A DNA stretch of 64,000 nt from Paenibacillus uliginis N3/975 (lineage in GTDB: Bacteria; Bacillota; Bacilli; Paenibacillales; Paenibacillaceae), in NCBI RefSeq assembly GCF_900177425.1, contig NZ_LT840184.1, positions 4,132,263 through 4,196,262 on the forward strand. The letters are read 5' to 3'. This document shows, one piece after another, positions 16,867-26,335 of this stretch. How positions within the stretch are numbered: position 1 is the first letter of the stretch; each line of letters starts with the position of its first letter. The translations under genes were made by a program, and so were the position numbers. The notes below the pieces were generated by a model that saw nothing but the letters and a program-made list of their open reading frames with translations, did no database searches and was not told the origin of the DNA.

Positions 16867-18855
16867 TTATTCCTCCGAAGTATCGGTTTTTTCAACCACA
16901 ATCCGATTTCGCCCGCTGTTCTTGGCTTCGTAAAGCGCCATATCCGCACGGTAAAAAAGAGATTCAACACTAATTCTGTCATGCATCCAGTTCCATTCCG
17001 ATATGCCGCAGGAGACGGTCACTCTCGGCTCTGTCTCATCCGCAACCCTTAAACGTATGCGCTCAGCCACCTGAAGTGCCTGCTCAATACCTAAGCCGGG
17101 AAGGTAAACCGCAAGTTCTTCCCCACCCCACCTGGCAGCAATGTCACTTTGCCGGATGGACGTTCTTACGATACCGCTGACCTGCTTTAATATTTTATCG
17201 CCACGCTGGTGCCCAAAAGTATCGTTCACCTGCTTGAATTGGTCAATATCGACCACGATTAGCGAGCCACAAAAATCACGGCTTTGGCATTCATGTATAG
17301 CTTCATCGAGATAATGCCGAGCATAAAGCTCTGTCAGCATGTCCCGATTCGCCATCCGTCTTACCTCCGCATGCAGGGAAGCATTCCCTACCGCAAGTCC
17401 GATATGGCTCGTTAGCGCTTGAAGCAGGCGGTAGTTATCGTAAGAAAAATAATGTTTTTTTCTGTGGGTCAACAATATAACGCCCTGTATTTCCCCATTT
17501 ACGGTCAGAGGTGTCGCGATAGTTGAATTGGATCCCGTCGTATCCATCAGCTTGGATACCGCAGGACGTTCTTCCGTGTAATCCGCCAGGATCAGAGGCT
17601 CTTTTGAATGATATACCAGCCCTCCCAAGCCATAATCTTTCTCGAACATTTCTTTAGTCAGCCACGCGGCATTACACGACATGACCTCCAGTCCACCAAG
17701 CTCCTCGTTATAACTCAGAATACAGCAATACTCTGCGGCCAATATTTTACGAAGTTCCTCATTGGCAAACTGATAAATGTCCGCCAACTGCAAACTTTTG
17801 TTCAGCTGCTGGGTCAGTTCGTTGATCATTCGCAGTTCGTGGATCATCAGGTTCGACTGCTCGTACAACTTGGCATTTTCGAAAGCCGTCCCTGCGGCAT
17901 CCGCCATCATACCAAGCAGATCAAGATCCATATCCTCCATTTCCTCACGCTTGACCACAAGGTGAAGAACACCATAGACACCCTGCTTTCCCCCTACGGG
18001 AACACCGATTTCTATTAGTCCCTGCGGCTGATCCCGATTCTCGCAAATAGTCAGGGCACCTTCCATAAAGGTTCGGACATACACTTTTTCTTGCCAATGG
18101 TGCAAAAGCAAAGGACGTACCAATGGATGGCTGCTCTGGTGATCCTGCGACATGAACAGCTTCACGTTCACGTTTGGATAAAGGTCAAGAACGCTGACCA
18201 GCATTTCAGTAAGTACCCCGTCCACATTAATCTGGGCATGCATTCGCTTCACAACTTGAAACAGGACAGAGCGTCTGCGGGCTTCCCGCTCTGCTTGGCT
18301 ATGAATTTTAGCCAAATCTTCTACAAATATGCATTCAAAACGGCGGTAAAAACAAGCGCGAAGCATTAACGCTGCCGCTTCTGTCATAAATTGAGCCTGT
18401 TCTTTCCCTATCTCTGCAGAAGAGACACTGATCAGTACAGCAAACAAATCACCGTGAGTTCTTGAAAACACAGGAGACGCACATACAATTTTGCCGCCAA
18501 GACGGTCTTCACTGCTACCAGCCGCAGCCGCTCTTATCTCCAAGGCTCGCTTTAAAGTGCTGTCATCCCCGGCTGAGAAATATTCCTGCAGCATGGGATC
18601 TCCAACCAACCATTCCCCAGTCGAACTAATGACAGCCCAATCAGCCTTGGATACCATTTGGAGCCCTGCGCTCTCCTTCATCCACTCTTCAAAACTCTCT
18701 TCCATTAACTGCTGAAGATAGGGGAAGTCTGAAGGTGTTATATCCATCGTCTGGTGCCACACATAAGACTCCGTTTTAGGAATTCGCCCGGGACCGTTAA
18801 ACATGGCCGTAGAACCGGGAGAGCTTTCAGAAACTTTCCGTTGTTCTTCTGACAT
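16867..18855 (-). CDS. GAF-GAF-GGDEF diguanylate cyclase
   Basis: The 662-aa protein has no membrane segments. A variable N-terminal sensory part is followed by two GAF-like domains (about 190-330 and 345-495) and a GGDEF domain (about 500-655). The active-site loop is GGEEL at 577-581, a variant found in active cyclases, preceded by the inhibitory site RQSD at 568-571, spaced 5 residues before GGEEL as in feedback-inhibited enzymes. It should make cyclic di-GMP from GTP in the cytosol in response to a small-molecule signal bound by GAF. It is monocistronic. Confidence 0.9.
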   Translation of the reverse strand: MSEEQRKVSESSPGSTAMFNGPGRIPKTESYVWHQTMDITPSDFPYLQQLMEESFEEWMKESAGLQMVSKADWAVISSTGEWLVGDPMLQEYFSAGDDSTLKRALEIRAAAAGSSEDRLGGKIVCASPVFSRTHGDLFAVLISVSSAEIGKEQAQFMTEAAALMLRACFYRRFECIFVEDLAKIHSQAEREARRRSVLFQVVKRMHAQINVDGVLTEMLVSVLDLYPNVNVKLFMSQDHQSSHPLVRPLLLHHWQEKVYVRTFMEGALTICENRDQPQGLIEIGVPVGGKQGVYGVLHLVVKREEMEDMDLDLLGMMADAAGTAFENAKLYEQSNLMIHELRMINELTQQLNKSLQLADIYQFANEELRKILAAEYCCILSYNEELGGLEVMSCNAAWLTKEMFEKDYGLGGLVYHSKEPLILADYTEERPAVSKLMDTTGSNSTIATPLTVNGEIQGVILLTHRKKHYFSYDNYRLLQALTSHIGLAVGNASLHAEVRRMANRDMLTELYARHYLDEAIHECQSRDFCGSLIVVDIDQFKQVNDTFGHQRGDKILKQVSGIVRTSIRQSDIAARWGGEELAVYLPGLGIEQALQVAERIRLRVADETEPRVTVSCGISEWNWMHDRISVESLFYRADMALYEAKNSGRNRIVVEKTDTSEE

Positions 18856-19158
18856 AAAGGGCGCTCCTTTGCACCATTATAAAGGTCTGTCTAAAGACCC
18901 AGTATTCCGGTTTAAATGCGCAAGCCTTCATCTAACCAATGCCTGCGCGACTGCGACGTAGTAACCCGCCGCTTTCCTTCTCACTGTTAAGCAGTACAGC
19001 AACATAGTATGTATTCTAGATTAAATCAATAATTTACTATTAATCTTATATTACTCTTTTCTACCCAATTTTGCATTATAATTTCGGAGTTTCACTCATA
19101 TTTTTTAGGTCCATGGTCCTATCGACAAAATTAGACAAAGGTTATAGGAATCTTCAAC
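18856..19158. other. Intergenic region between the cyclase gene and rpsD promoter
   Basis: About 300 bases between divergently oriented genes. It is AT-rich from about 19010. I see no gene here and no clear element other than space for the promoter of the cyclase. Confidence 0.4.
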
Positions 19159-19186
19159 TTGACTTTATATCACCATTTCATATAAT
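19159..19186 (+). promoter_or_regulatory. Sigma-A promoter of rpsD
   Basis: TTGACT, a 16-base spacer and a perfect TATAAT. It puts the transcript start near 19193, about 190 bases before the rpsD ATG. Confidence 0.75.
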
Positions 19187-19192
19187 ATTTAT

Positions 19193-19385
19193 TGTTGAAC
19201 AAGAATGCAATGCATTCCATTTGAATTGGGCGGAACGTTGTGTCACCCTCACGATATTTGTTGCTGACAGGACAGCGGCTGAACTTTCCCGTCAGATCTG
19301 CCGGATACCATACCGGACAGTAATAAACAAATACGGCGCAAATAGAGCCCTAAATGAAACTTAATTACAAAGGAGTCTATATTAC
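19193..19385 (+). promoter_or_regulatory. Long rpsD leader, candidate S4 autoregulatory leader RNA
   Basis: The predicted transcript has about 190 bases of untranslated leader with several complementary segments (aatgcaatgcatt near 19206; tgacaggaca...gtcagatctgcc from about 19265). In Bacillus subtilis, S4 represses its own monocistronic gene by binding a leader pseudoknot that resembles its 16S rRNA site. Gene order, leader length and monocistronic layout fit. The fold was not computed. Confidence 0.55.
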
Positions 19386-19985
19386 ATGGCACGTTACACC
19401 GGTCCTAAATTTAAATTAAGCCGTCGTGTGGGCATCTCCCTCAGCGGTACTGGCAAAGAATTGAAACGCCCTTTTCCTCCAGGACAACATGGTCCTAACC
19501 AACGGAGAAAAATGAGCAACTACGGAATGCAGCTTCAAGAAAAGCAAAAACTGCGCCATATGTATGGTTTGGGTGAGAAACAATTCCGCACCCTGTTCGA
19601 TAAAGCAACAGGCATGAAAGGTATCGCCGGTGAGAACTTTATGTTCCTGCTTGAGAGCCGTCTGGACAACCTCGTTTATCGTCTTGGCTTCAGCAACTCC
19701 CGTGCAGGTGCTCGTCAACTGGTTGCACATGGTCACGTAACTGTAAACGGCAAAAAAGTGGACATCGCTTCTTTCGCTGTTAGCACAGGCGACGTAATCG
19801 GTCTTCGTGAAAGAAGCCGCGGCCTTTCTGCAATTAAAGATGCTTTGGCTAACCGCGTACATCTTCCTGCTTACCTTGAATTCGATGAAACTGCAATGGA
19901 AGGCAAGTACATCCGTCTGCCAGAACGTTCCGAATTGTCTCAAGATATCGACGAGAAACAAATCGTCGAATTCTACAACCGTTAA
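19386..19985 (+). CDS. rpsD: 30S ribosomal protein S4
   Basis: The 199-aa protein has the S4 N-terminal domain (MARYTGPKFKLSRRVG) and the S4 RNA-binding domain (LDNLVYRLGFSNSRAGARQLV, HGHVTVNGKKVDI). S4 is a primary 16S rRNA-binding protein and nucleates 30S assembly. This is the C-minus form, without the zinc-binding cysteines near the N-terminus. The ribosome binding site AAAGGAG lies 11 bases upstream. The gene is monocistronic with its own terminator. Confidence 0.98.
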   Translation: MARYTGPKFKLSRRVGISLSGTGKELKRPFPPGQHGPNQRRKMSNYGMQLQEKQKLRHMYGLGEKQFRTLFDKATGMKGIAGENFMFLLESRLDNLVYRLGFSNSRAGARQLVAHGHVTVNGKKVDIASFAVSTGDVIGLRERSRGLSAIKDALANRVHLPAYLEFDETAMEGKYIRLPERSELSQDIDEKQIVEFYNR

Positions 19986-19997
19986 GATTGATTTACA

Positions 19998-20028
19998 AAA
20001 CCCGGAGGTTTTACTTCCGGGTTTTTCT
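19998..20028 (+). terminator. Rho-independent terminator of rpsD
   Basis: Stem aaacccgga/tccgggttt (19998-20006 with 20016-20024) is followed by TT after the arm's own TTT, so a T5 run. It is 12 bases after the stop codon. Confidence 0.9.
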
Positions 20029-20309
20029 CTGCCAATAAAGACAGATACACCAGGATTCTCTCCCAAAATGATAGGAAGAGCTTCCTCAGGTGCACCTGTC
20101 TTTTTTTTGTCAAATATACTTTTAAAAATACTGCGAATGGCCCCCCCACCGACTCTGTAAACATCTTTTTACCCTTCTACTGAGGTCCTTCTAAGCTTTT
20201 TTCGTTATGCGCTTTTACCATTATTTATAATACAGCAATTCCAAAAAAATAAACTTCCGTAAAATGGGAACGACAGGATGCGATATGATGATTCAAAACC
20301 GTCAATTTA

Positions 20310-20318
20310 TGCTATAAT
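20310..20318 (+). promoter_or_regulatory. Extended -10 promoter of the PBP gene
   Basis: TGCTATAAT (TGn plus a perfect TATAAT) lies 28 bases before the chosen ATG. No good -35 is present, as is usual for extended -10 promoters. Confidence 0.6.
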
Positions 20319-20346
20319 AGGTGCGTTAAAAGGAGGAGTAACATTC

Positions 20347-23300
20347 ATGGTTGAGGAGAAAAAACAGGAGCCTGAGAACAAGCGCCCTCCGAAAAGATCC
20401 ATTGGACGAAAAATTGGATCTGTACTGGGCTGGCTCTTTGTGATTGGTTTGATGGGAACGCTGTTCATCGGAGGATCCGTCTTAGGGTACGTAACCTCTA
20501 TCGTTAAAGATGAACCCGTAAGATCAAGAGCTCTCATCGAACAAAAGATGGACGATAACGCCGTCACTGGCTTCGCCTACTTTGGCGACGGCTCCCCTAT
20601 TGGACAGCTCCGGACAGAAGAAGACCGGCGACCCGTAAAACATGATGAAATTCCCCAAATTGTCATTGATGCGGTTGTATCCATAGAAGATAATCGTTTT
20701 TATACACATAAAGGGGTAGACTTCATGGGCACTGCCCGTGCTGTAAAGCAGCGCCTCTTGAATGAGCCTATTCAGACAGGCGGCAGCACACTTACACAGC
20801 AGCTCGCAAGGCAAGCCTTTTTAAGCCGCGACAAGACAAGTGACCGGAAAGTGAAAGAAATTTTACTATCATTCCGCTTGGAACGTTTTTTAAGCAAGGA
20901 ACAAATCATAACGGCCTACTTGAACAAAGTACCTTACGGGAATGGTTCAAACGGCTATAATGTGTTCGGAATCAAAGCAGCGTCTAAAGGTATTTTTAAC
21001 ATTAGCGATCTTAACAAACTGAACATTGCCCAGGCGGCCTATTTAGCAGGTCTTCCCCAGCTCCCTTCCGCTTATTCGGCTTTCAACGGTATCGGGGAGT
21101 TTGATGAGAAGTCATTTAAACGTGCTATGAAACGACAAGGGCTCGTGCTTGATCGTATGCTGGAGGAAGGTAAACTCACTCCGGCCGAGCATAAAGAAGC
21201 AAAAGCTTTCGACATTAAAAAATCTCTTGCTCCACGTACCCAAAAGGCATATGTTACCTACCCATATCTGATGATGGAGGTTGAACGTCAAGCTTCCAAA
21301 ATTATTATGGAGCTGAACAATCCGAAAGTCGATGGGGAACAAACGAAAGAAAACGGCGATTTGATGGATGAGGCACGGTCTGAGCTGAGCACCGGCGGCT
21401 ATCGAATATACACGACCATAGACCGCACAATTTATGGTGCGATGCGGAAGATTGCGGAAGATGACAGCAACTTCTTTCCCGACAGTGAAACCAAAGGGAA
21501 AGAACAAACCGCCGCAATGATGATCAACAACAAGACCGGCGCCATCCTTGGTATGATTGAGGGCCGGGATTTTAAAACAGAAGAGATGAACTACGCTACC
21601 CAGATGGTCCGTCAGCCGGGATCGGCCATGAAACCGATTGCCGCTTACTTGCCTGCGCTTGATTCAGGTAAGGTTCAACCAGGCAGCATTGTGGATGACT
21701 CTCCGGTTATTTTGAAGGATGGTTCGAACGGCTATCATATCCCGAAAAACGTAAACTGGCGCTATAAGGGTCTTATGACCGCGCGAGAAGCGCTGAACCA
21801 CTCAACGAACACCGTCGCGCTGAATCTATTCAACAATGTAATCGGCATTGAGAGTGCCTTGGAGTTCTCTAAAAAACTCGGTATTACCACCCTAGTGGAA
21901 AGGGACTATGCCGCAGGTACCGGTGTTATAGGCGGACTTACTCACGGCACGTCTGTTGAGGAGTTGACTAATGCCTATAGCGCAATCGGTAACCAAGGGA
22001 AATTTACAGACGCTTATTTAATCGATAAAATTGTGGATTCTAATGGCAAGATTGTATATAAACATGAGACTAAACCTGTTCAGGTATTTTCTAGTCAGAC
22101 CGCTTACCTGATGACCGATATGATGCGTACCGTTATAACCAACGGATCAGGCAGCACTGTGCGGGACAACTATAAGCACTTCAATAAAGTACCGGTAGTC
22201 GGTAAGACAGGTTCAAGCCAAGACTATGGAGACAGCTGGTTCTTAGGCTACTCTCCCGACATTACTTTGGGTGTGTGGGTCGGCTATAAGCATTCCGTAA
22301 ATACGCTGGATAAACCTCAACGAACCCATGCACAAAGCATCTGGGCCAAGGTCATGAATGAAACGATCAACCTTAAACCTGACCTGTTCCCAACAAAAGA
22401 GTTTAAAAAACCTGAAGGTATCGTGTCCAAAACCGTATCAGCATACAGTGGAAAGCTGCCAACTGAGCTGACTGACAAGTTTGTTACGGATCTGTTTAAT
22501 GCAAAGTTTGTACCTACGGAAAGAGACGACAGCCTGGCCAAAGCCAAATATATTACTTATAAAGGCGCTAATTATATTCCTAGAGATGGAACGCCTGAAG
22601 AGTTTCTCAAAGAGCAGATCGTCATTAAACGGGTAAAGCCGATCGATGAACTGATCAAGGAGCTTGAAGCTGCATTCGCTGTCATGCGTGGAGGTCATGA
22701 GTCGTTGCAATTCTACATTCCAGAGGATGCCAACAAAGGCATGCCGACTAAGGTCGACCCGAGAGTGGATGATGGAAGAGCACCAACTCCTCCGAAAAAC
22801 TTAAACTACTCCAAGGGTGTTATCACCTTTTCGCCAAGTGGATCACCTGATGTTGTTGGCTACAGACTGTACCGTTCCGCAAATGGCGGTCCGTTTATGA
22901 ACCAAGGTCAAGTTGTTATGGCAGACGGTACGAAACAATTTACCACTTCTGGGGGCTCAAATGTAACCTACTACATTGTTGCAGTGGACGTCGCAGGAAA
23001 AGCCTCTGAGCCAAGTGCTATCGTTGGAAACAGTCCTGTCCCTGATCCAGATCCAACACCAGATCTGGGCAATGAAACTGACGGCGTTACACCTGATGAA
23101 GGAACGGAAGAAATTCCTGACACTGGTCCTCAGGGACCAACCTCTATGCCTCAACAGCCGGGACAGCCAACGATCCAGGCTACACCTGACGGATTCCGGG
23201 CAACTTGGAGCGCTAACCCTTCTGAGGATGGAGTAACCTTGTATAACGTCTATTTCAGTCCTAACAATGACGGGATCTATCAAATAATCGGAACAAGTCA

Positions 23301-23418
23301 AACCAACGAATTCCACTCCAGTAATAGTTCCCCAATCAGCGGGACGTTCCGGATTACAGCTGTAAATCCAGTTGGAGAATCTTCAGCTTCACCAACGGTA
23401 TTTTTCGAAAAAAATTAA
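20347..23418 (+). CDS. Class A penicillin-binding protein (PBP1-type) with two C-terminal fibronectin III domains
   Basis: The chosen ATG (20347) follows AAGGAGGAG by 8 bases and gives 1023 aa. In order: a short cytosolic basic N-terminus; one membrane anchor (about 28-50); a GT51 glycosyltransferase with EDNRFYTHKGVD (from about 114) and GGSTLTQQLARQ; a transpeptidase with GSAMKP (active Ser about 426), the STN motif and KTGSSQ (Lys about 620); then two Fn3-like domains (about 812-900 and 937-1020) separated by a Pro/Asp/Glu-rich linker. It both polymerises and crosslinks peptidoglycan at the outer membrane face. The Fn3 tail is common in Paenibacillaceae PBP1. Confidence 0.94.
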   Translation: MVEEKKQEPENKRPPKRSIGRKIGSVLGWLFVIGLMGTLFIGGSVLGYVTSIVKDEPVRSRALIEQKMDDNAVTGFAYFGDGSPIGQLRTEEDRRPVKHDEIPQIVIDAVVSIEDNRFYTHKGVDFMGTARAVKQRLLNEPIQTGGSTLTQQLARQAFLSRDKTSDRKVKEILLSFRLERFLSKEQIITAYLNKVPYGNGSNGYNVFGIKAASKGIFNISDLNKLNIAQAAYLAGLPQLPSAYSAFNGIGEFDEKSFKRAMKRQGLVLDRMLEEGKLTPAEHKEAKAFDIKKSLAPRTQKAYVTYPYLMMEVERQASKIIMELNNPKVDGEQTKENGDLMDEARSELSTGGYRIYTTIDRTIYGAMRKIAEDDSNFFPDSETKGKEQTAAMMINNKTGAILGMIEGRDFKTEEMNYATQMVRQPGSAMKPIAAYLPALDSGKVQPGSIVDDSPVILKDGSNGYHIPKNVNWRYKGLMTAREALNHSTNTVALNLFNNVIGIESALEFSKKLGITTLVERDYAAGTGVIGGLTHGTSVEELTNAYSAIGNQGKFTDAYLIDKIVDSNGKIVYKHETKPVQVFSSQTAYLMTDMMRTVITNGSGSTVRDNYKHFNKVPVVGKTGSSQDYGDSWFLGYSPDITLGVWVGYKHSVNTLDKPQRTHAQSIWAKVMNETINLKPDLFPTKEFKKPEGIVSKTVSAYSGKLPTELTDKFVTDLFNAKFVPTERDDSLAKAKYITYKGANYIPRDGTPEEFLKEQIVIKRVKPIDELIKELEAAFAVMRGGHESLQFYIPEDANKGMPTKVDPRVDDGRAPTPPKNLNYSKGVITFSPSGSPDVVGYRLYRSANGGPFMNQGQVVMADGTKQFTTSGGSNVTYYIVAVDVAGKASEPSAIVGNSPVPDPDPTPDLGNETDGVTPDEGTEEIPDTGPQGPTSMPQQPGQPTIQATPDGFRATWSANPSEDGVTLYNVYFSPNNDGIYQIIGTSQTNEFHSSNSSPISGTFRITAVNPVGESSASPTVFFEKN

Positions 23419-23433
23419 ACCAATCTATGCAAT

Positions 23434-23484
23434 AAGGGCCACCTCTATAGCAGAAATATCTGCTCATAGAGGCGGCCCTTGTTA
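23434..23484 (+). terminator. Terminator hairpin after the PBP gene
   Basis: A long interrupted stem (aagggcc/ggccctt outer, cctctat/atagagg middle, gcag/ctgc inner) is followed by a weak T stretch. It lies 15 bases after the stop codon. Confidence 0.65.
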
Positions 23485-23510
23485 TTATTCAACGAAGTAT
23501 ACGCAAAACC

Positions 23511-23567
23511 TCTATCGACGTAACTCAAACAAGACAGACCGCTCTTAGCGGTAGTTTTTCTTGCGAG
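23511..23567 (+). repeat. Dispersed intergenic repeat, copy 2
   Basis: It is about 89% identical by eye to 3882-3935. This copy has an intact hairpin accgct-ctt-agcggt followed by agtttttctt, so it can terminate transcription. A shorter match to its first 9 bases (tctatcgac) is at 45903-45911, also intergenic. Confidence 0.75.
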
Positions 23568-23616
23568 AGAGACGTAATTTACTCCGATGTTTACACTTTC
23601 TTATCTCTTGAAAAAT

Positions 23617-23662
23617 AAAGAGCAGTCGCTTGAGTCGTGTAAGACTCAAGCGACTGCTCTTT
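23617..23662. terminator. Strong terminator hairpin of acsA
   Basis: A perfect 20-bp stem (23617-23636 with 23643-23662) with a gtgtaa loop ends in AAA/TTT on both sides. It lies 12 bases after the acsA stop on the minus strand. Confidence 0.85.
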
Positions 23663-23673
23663 CATTTAAGTAA

Positions 23674-25398
23674 TTAATCCTCAATCGTCGACAGATCGCC
23701 TGTTGGCAGATCCAGCTCCCATGCCTTCAGAACACGGCGCATGATTTTACCGGAACGGGTCTTTGGCAATTTATCTTTAAATTCGATTTCCCGCGGGGCA
23801 GCATGCGCTGACAATCCTTCCTTCACAAAGCGGTAAATCTCGTCCTTGAGCTCCTGTGTAGGCTCATAACCTTCACGGAGCGAGATAAAGGCCTTGATGA
23901 TCTCGCCTCTTGTTACGTCAGGCTTACCGATAACACCTGCTTCTGCGACCGCAGGGTGCTCTACCAGCTTGCTCTCCACCTCAAAAGGCCCGATCCGCTC
24001 ACCGGAAGAATTAATGACATCATCAATCCGGCCCTGGAACCAGAAATATCCTTCTTCGTCCATGTAAGCAGAGTCACCGGAAACGTACCAGCCCGGAATT
24101 CTGAAATATTCCTCATATTTAGCAGGATTGTTCCAGACCTGTCTCATCATGGACGGCCATGTTGTTTTGATTGCGAGGTTGCCCATCGTGTATGGCGCCA
24201 CCTCTCGTCCTTGATCATCGAGAATGGCTGCGGTTATACCCGGCAGCGGTCGGCCCATGGATCCAGGCTTAATCGCCATGCTCGGATAGTTACAAATCAA
24301 TTGTGCTCCAGTCTCCGTCATCCACCATGTATCATGAATACGCTGCTTGTAAGCTTTATAGCCCCAGCGCACCACCTCAGGGTTCAGAGGCTCTCCTACA
24401 GACAACACATGACGCAGATTGCTCAGGTCGTACTGGGAGATCAAATCAGAGCCTGCACCCATCAGCATGCGAAATGCGGTGGGAGCACTGTACCATATCG
24501 TTACCTTATACTTCGCAAGCGTTCCATACCAGTCCTGGGGACTGAAACGACCGCCTCGAATAACATTCGTTGCCCCATTGAGCCAAGGCGCAAAAATACC
24601 GTAAGATGTTCCGGTAACCCAGCCCGGGTCCGCAGTACACCAGTAAATATCATCTTCTCGCAGATCCAGAACGACCTTACCTGTGTAGTAGTGCTGAATC
24701 ATAGCATTCTGCACATGATACACGCCTTTAGGTCTGCCTGTCGAACCAGATGTATAATGCATGATCAATCCGTCTTCTCGATCCAGCCATTCGATCTCCA
24801 GATCAGACGAAGCACCTTCCATTGCACTGAAAAAATCGATAATTCCCTCGTCCTCCGGCGTATTCTCGCCGACAACGAATATATGCTTCAATTCCGGCAG
24901 CTCATCTCGTTTCACACGAGACAACAGAGCAGGGGTCGTAACGAGTGCTACGGCACCGCTATCCTCCAGCCGGTCCTTAACAGCTGTTTCCATGAACGCT
25001 TCGAACAATGGGCCAACCACAGCCCCTACCTTCAAAATACCAAGCAAGCTGACATAAAGCTCAGGTGAGCGCGGCATAAAGATGAAAACTCTCTCGCCTT
25101 TTCCTATTCCGTATTTACGGAGAATATTTCCGAATTTATCGGACTGCTCCTTCAATTGGGCGAAGGAGATGGCTTCATCACGCGATGCGTCACTATACAG
25201 CAGCGCTGTCTTCTCTCCCCGTCCTTCGGCTACATGCCGGTCAATTGCTTCATAAGCCATGTTGACTTTCCCTGTCTCATACCAAGTGAAATGGCGTTCG
25301 ATCTCATCCCAGGAAAACTGGGCGACCGATTGCTCGTATTTGTTCATGTTCGAACTAGATACTTCACTAGGCAGTACTTCGCTATGCGTTTGATTCAT
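23674..25398 (-). CDS. acsA: Acetyl-CoA synthetase (acetate-CoA ligase)
   Basis: The 574-aa protein is an ANL-family adenylate-forming enzyme of AcsA length (572 aa in Bacillus). The P-loop YTSGSTGRPKG is at 215-225, WMTETG at 359-364, the GRIDDVINSSGERI hinge at about 456-469 and the catalytic, acetylatable Lys in RSGK at 551. It converts acetate, ATP and CoA to acetyl-CoA. It is divergent from acuA, which encodes the acetyltransferase that inactivates AcsA by acetylating this lysine. A cre-like site lies 41 bases upstream of its start. Confidence 0.95.
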   Translation of the reverse strand: MNQTHSEVLPSEVSSSNMNKYEQSVAQFSWDEIERHFTWYETGKVNMAYEAIDRHVAEGRGEKTALLYSDASRDEAISFAQLKEQSDKFGNILRKYGIGKGERVFIFMPRSPELYVSLLGILKVGAVVGPLFEAFMETAVKDRLEDSGAVALVTTPALLSRVKRDELPELKHIFVVGENTPEDEGIIDFFSAMEGASSDLEIEWLDREDGLIMHYTSGSTGRPKGVYHVQNAMIQHYYTGKVVLDLREDDIYWCTADPGWVTGTSYGIFAPWLNGATNVIRGGRFSPQDWYGTLAKYKVTIWYSAPTAFRMLMGAGSDLISQYDLSNLRHVLSVGEPLNPEVVRWGYKAYKQRIHDTWWMTETGAQLICNYPSMAIKPGSMGRPLPGITAAILDDQGREVAPYTMGNLAIKTTWPSMMRQVWNNPAKYEEYFRIPGWYVSGDSAYMDEEGYFWFQGRIDDVINSSGERIGPFEVESKLVEHPAVAEAGVIGKPDVTRGEIIKAFISLREGYEPTQELKDEIYRFVKEGLSAHAAPREIEFKDKLPKTRSGKIMRRVLKAWELDLPTGDLSTIED

Positions 25399-25438
25399 GA
25401 TTGCATCCTCCTCATTCTTAAATCGTTCCCCTACTTGT

Positions 25439-25452
25439 GGACAGCGCTTACA
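25439..25452 (-). promoter_or_regulatory. Candidate CcpA-binding site (cre) upstream of acsA
   Basis: ggacagcgcttaca matches the cre consensus TGNNANCGNTNNCA at all fixed positions but the first. It lies between acsA and acuA, nearer acsA. In Bacillus subtilis acsA is repressed by CcpA during growth on glucose, and ccpA itself is 2 kb away here. Confidence 0.55.
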
Positions 25453-25679
25453 AATGATATGAATGTAACTATAGAATTCACAAACGGCAGGTCATCTTGA
25501 GGCTCAAGTCATCGTGCATTGACCTAAGATTTTCGAGAGAAAACTCGAAAGTCAATGATATAATTGTGAAGGTTTTATGTCGAAGTGATTATATCATAGG
25601 TTAGGAATTCCTGTCATTGCTTTTCATTTTTTTATTTTTTTGCTATAAGTAGGTTATGTACTTGAAAGGAGCGTACCGG

Positions 25680-26312
25680 ATGGAACACTGCAAGCTGTAC
25701 AAGTCTCATCTCTTGTTTCCTGAAGACCGCCGCCTGATTATTGAAGGCCCAGTACCGCCCCAGCGTATCTCAGAGCTGACGATGCACCCTGATCTCAATG
25801 CCTTTCGCCGTCCTGCGGAACAGCATGAAGCGCTGATTGAAATAGCAGAACTGCCTGAAGGAAGAATTATTATTACCCGCGACGGAGAAACCATTGTCGG
25901 ATATGTGACCTTTCACTATGCTGATGAACAAGAGCGATGGTCCCAAGGAAAAATGGAAGATTTGATCGAGCTCGGAGCTATTGAAGTAGCGAATGATTAC
26001 CGTTCATTAGGACTAGGCCAAAAAATGATTCAGACTGCTTTTGAAGACGGACAAATGGAGCAGTATATCGTATTTACAACTGAATATTACTGGCATTGGG
26101 ATCTCAAAGGAAGCGGCCTGAACGTATGGGATTACCGTAAAATGATGGAACGGCTGATGAAAGTCGTAGAGATGGAATGGTATGCTACCGATGATCCGGA
26201 AATTTGTTCCCATCCGGCGAACTGTCTCATGGTGAAGATCGGTAAACAGGTACCTCTATCCTCGCAAGAACAGTTTGACCGAATACGATTCCAGCAACGG
26301 TTTATGTATTGA
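25680..26312 (+). CDS. acuA: AcuA, acetyltransferase controlling AcsA
   Basis: The 210-aa protein matches Bacillus AcuA across its length: REQHEALIEIAELPEGRIII-like centre (here PAEQHEALIEIAELPEGRI), ERWSQGKMEDLIELGAIEV, the GNAT acetyl-CoA loop RSLGLGQKM and the TEYYWHWDLKG block. AcuA acetylates the active-site lysine of AcsA and switches it off. The ATG at 25680 has AAAGGAG 8 bases upstream. It is divergent from acsA. The acuB and acuC genes that follow in Bacillus are absent here. Confidence 0.92.
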   Translation: MEHCKLYKSHLLFPEDRRLIIEGPVPPQRISELTMHPDLNAFRRPAEQHEALIEIAELPEGRIIITRDGETIVGYVTFHYADEQERWSQGKMEDLIELGAIEVANDYRSLGLGQKMIQTAFEDGQMEQYIVFTTEYYWHWDLKGSGLNVWDYRKMMERLMKVVEMEWYATDDPEICSHPANCLMVKIGKQVPLSSQEQFDRIRFQQRFMY

Positions 26313-26335
26313 TTAAATTTAGATATACTTAATGG

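Larger units (their letters stand above)
19986..20346. other. Intergenic region between rpsD and the PBP gene
   Basis: About 360 bases. Besides the rpsD terminator and PBP promoter it holds a caggtgcacctg palindrome at about 20088-20099 followed by a T8 run, which could act as a second terminator. Confidence 0.45.

Noticed and set aside
23956..25068. 370-aa open frame opposite acsA
   Set aside because: It is antisense to a complete, strongly conserved AcsA, has no ribosome binding site and reads as Cys/Arg/His-rich nonsense. It is a shadow of codon bias.
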